A stretch of 7,140 nt of DNA from an uncultured Bacteroidales bacterium. Its GTDB lineage: Bacteria > Bacteroidota > Bacteroidia > Bacteroidales > Paludibacteraceae. The notes below the pieces were generated by a model. That model was given only the letters and a program-made list of their open reading frames with translations, was not told where the DNA came from and ran no database searches. A program made the position numbers and the translations under genes. Numbering within the stretch: position 1 is the stretch's first letter; every line of letters begins with the position of its first letter. Shown here in pieces: positions 6,426 through 7,140 of the stretch. Location: the NCBI GenBank assembly GCA_903912795.1, contig CAIWIS010000616.1:1-7140 (forward strand), in the 5' to 3' direction.

Positions 6426-7140
6426 AATTTATGAATTTTTGATTGAATTTCACTTAATTTCTTCCTTCGTTTTTTGGATAACAATAAATACCTTATTTCG
6501 GCAATGCTTTTTTTAGTAAAGCAATAAAATTTGAATGCTAAAATACCTGTTAGCAAATGAGTTACTAATAAAAAAGGTACTAATAATACAGAAACAGATA
6601 ATAGCTTACAAATTATTATCGACTGGGAAATATAAAATAATGGGAAAAGTAACAAACCAAGCACAAATTGTATCGAGCTGAAAAAACCATGATATTTTAC
6701 TTTCAACATTTTGCGGATTAAAACTGGGGTAAAAAAGGGAAATACATTCAATATAAGCCCAATGACTGCTATTGGAAGTAAAGTTATTAAACCTATTAAT
6801 CGTATTATTATAACTTTAATACTCGGTTTCTGGTCAATATTACGAGCTTGTAAATGATATTTTGATAGTTTTGATTTATATTCCAAACAAAATTCCGATA
6901 ACCTTAGCATCTTTTCTGAATCATGTTTTGCTAACGCGCTTAATTCATCAGAAAGTTGCTTACGCGCTATGAATAAATTATATGAATTAGGAGTCAAACA
7001 TCTATTATTCAATAGTTTATATTCAGAATATTCAATTGTATCTAATATTGTTTGGTAATGAAAGGATGAATCAATATGAATTGCCAAGCCTTTAAGCGAA
7101 TCACTCAAATGCTCCTTTAGTTCATTCATTGCTTTTGGAG
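6413..7140 (-). CDS. C-terminal part of a probable PlsC-type acyltransferase membrane protein, 5'-partial
   Basis: The visible part encodes 241 full codons without a stop back to the right edge; three codons (P-K-A) precede the first ATG at 7129, so that Met is probably internal and the gene begins outside. Counting from that Met, residues 1-100 look soluble and helical (NELKEHLSDSLKGLAIHID). Then come hydrophobic segments at about 104-128 (VIIIRLIGLITLLPIAVIGL), 152-174 (FVLGLLLFPLFYIS) and 177-199, and a basic tail (LLLSKKRRKKLSEIQSKIHK). The order of a Leu-rich helix with N-x-FPFFTP, then SSIQFVLGLLLFPLFY and an LTG-containing helix, resembles the C-terminal membrane region of Bacteroidota 1-acyl-glycerol-3-phosphate acyltransferase-like proteins, which would make phospholipid or acylated lipids at the inner membrane. 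The HX4D catalytic motif would lie upstream, outside the window, so the assignment rests on the tail alone. It could be another integral membrane protein. Confidence 0.6.
   Translation of the reverse strand, partial: PKAMNELKEHLSDSLKGLAIHIDSSFHYQTILDTIEYSEYKLLNNRCLTPNSYNLFIARKQLSDELSALAKHDSEKMLRLSEFCLEYKSKLSKYHLQARNIDQKPSIKVIIIRLIGLITLLPIAVIGLILNVFPFFTPVLIRKMLKVKYHGFFSSIQFVLGLLLFPLFYISQSIIICKLLSVSVLLVPFLLVTHLLTGILAFKFYCFTKKSIAEIRYLLLSKKRRKKLSEIQSKIHKLVFD

Noticed and set aside
1..7140. CRISPR array, tRNA/rRNA genes, defence island or phage cassette
   Set aside because: No regularly spaced repeats, RNA-gene signatures, or nuclease, toxin or phage structural genes are visible.

Overview
The window looks like chromosomal DNA from a member of the Bacteroidota, most likely the order Bacteroidales. 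It is AT-rich and start codons lack clear Shine-Dalgarno sequences. Two intergenic regions carry the phylum's TAnnTTTG-type -7 promoter element. The gene content includes a PorT-like type IX secretion protein, a lipoprotein with an acidic residue pair just after its lipid-anchored cysteine, and a DMP19-RidA gene pair. I cannot name a genus.

Layout. (1) 1-2251, plus strand: a large GH13 alpha-amylase-family glycosidase with N-terminal beta-sandwich domains; its reading frame is open through the left edge, so the gene is 5'-truncated. (2) 2355-3250, plus: an acidic DMP19/DUF4375 protein followed 17 bp later by a RidA-type enamine/imine deaminase, probably one transcript. (3) 3301-3999, plus: a PorT-like outer-membrane beta-barrel protein, ending tail-to-tail against (4) 4012-4290, minus: a small basic protein of unknown function. 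(5) about 4434-5900, plus: a lipoprotein with an N-terminal beta domain, a parallel beta-helix and a C-terminal PDAG-Y-E motif, divergently oriented from gene 4. (6) 5983-6411, plus: a 142-residue protein made only of the zinc ribbon and helix-turn-helix half of an IS1595-type transposase. (7) 6413-7140, minus: the C-terminal membrane part of what resembles a Bacteroidota PlsC-type acyltransferase, truncated by the right edge.

Most genes look like independent housekeeping or envelope functions rather than one pathway: glucan breakdown, metabolite repair, protein secretion, a surface lipoprotein and lipid synthesis. There are no RNA genes, CRISPR arrays, complete insertion sequences, phage genes or obvious defence cassettes. 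The items most worth following are the stand-alone zinc-ribbon/HTH protein, which has its own -7 element and a 10-bp palindrome in its leader, and the DNA-mimic-family protein paired with ridA. Three start codons suggested by simple ORF calling (125, 4332 and 7129) are probably wrong.
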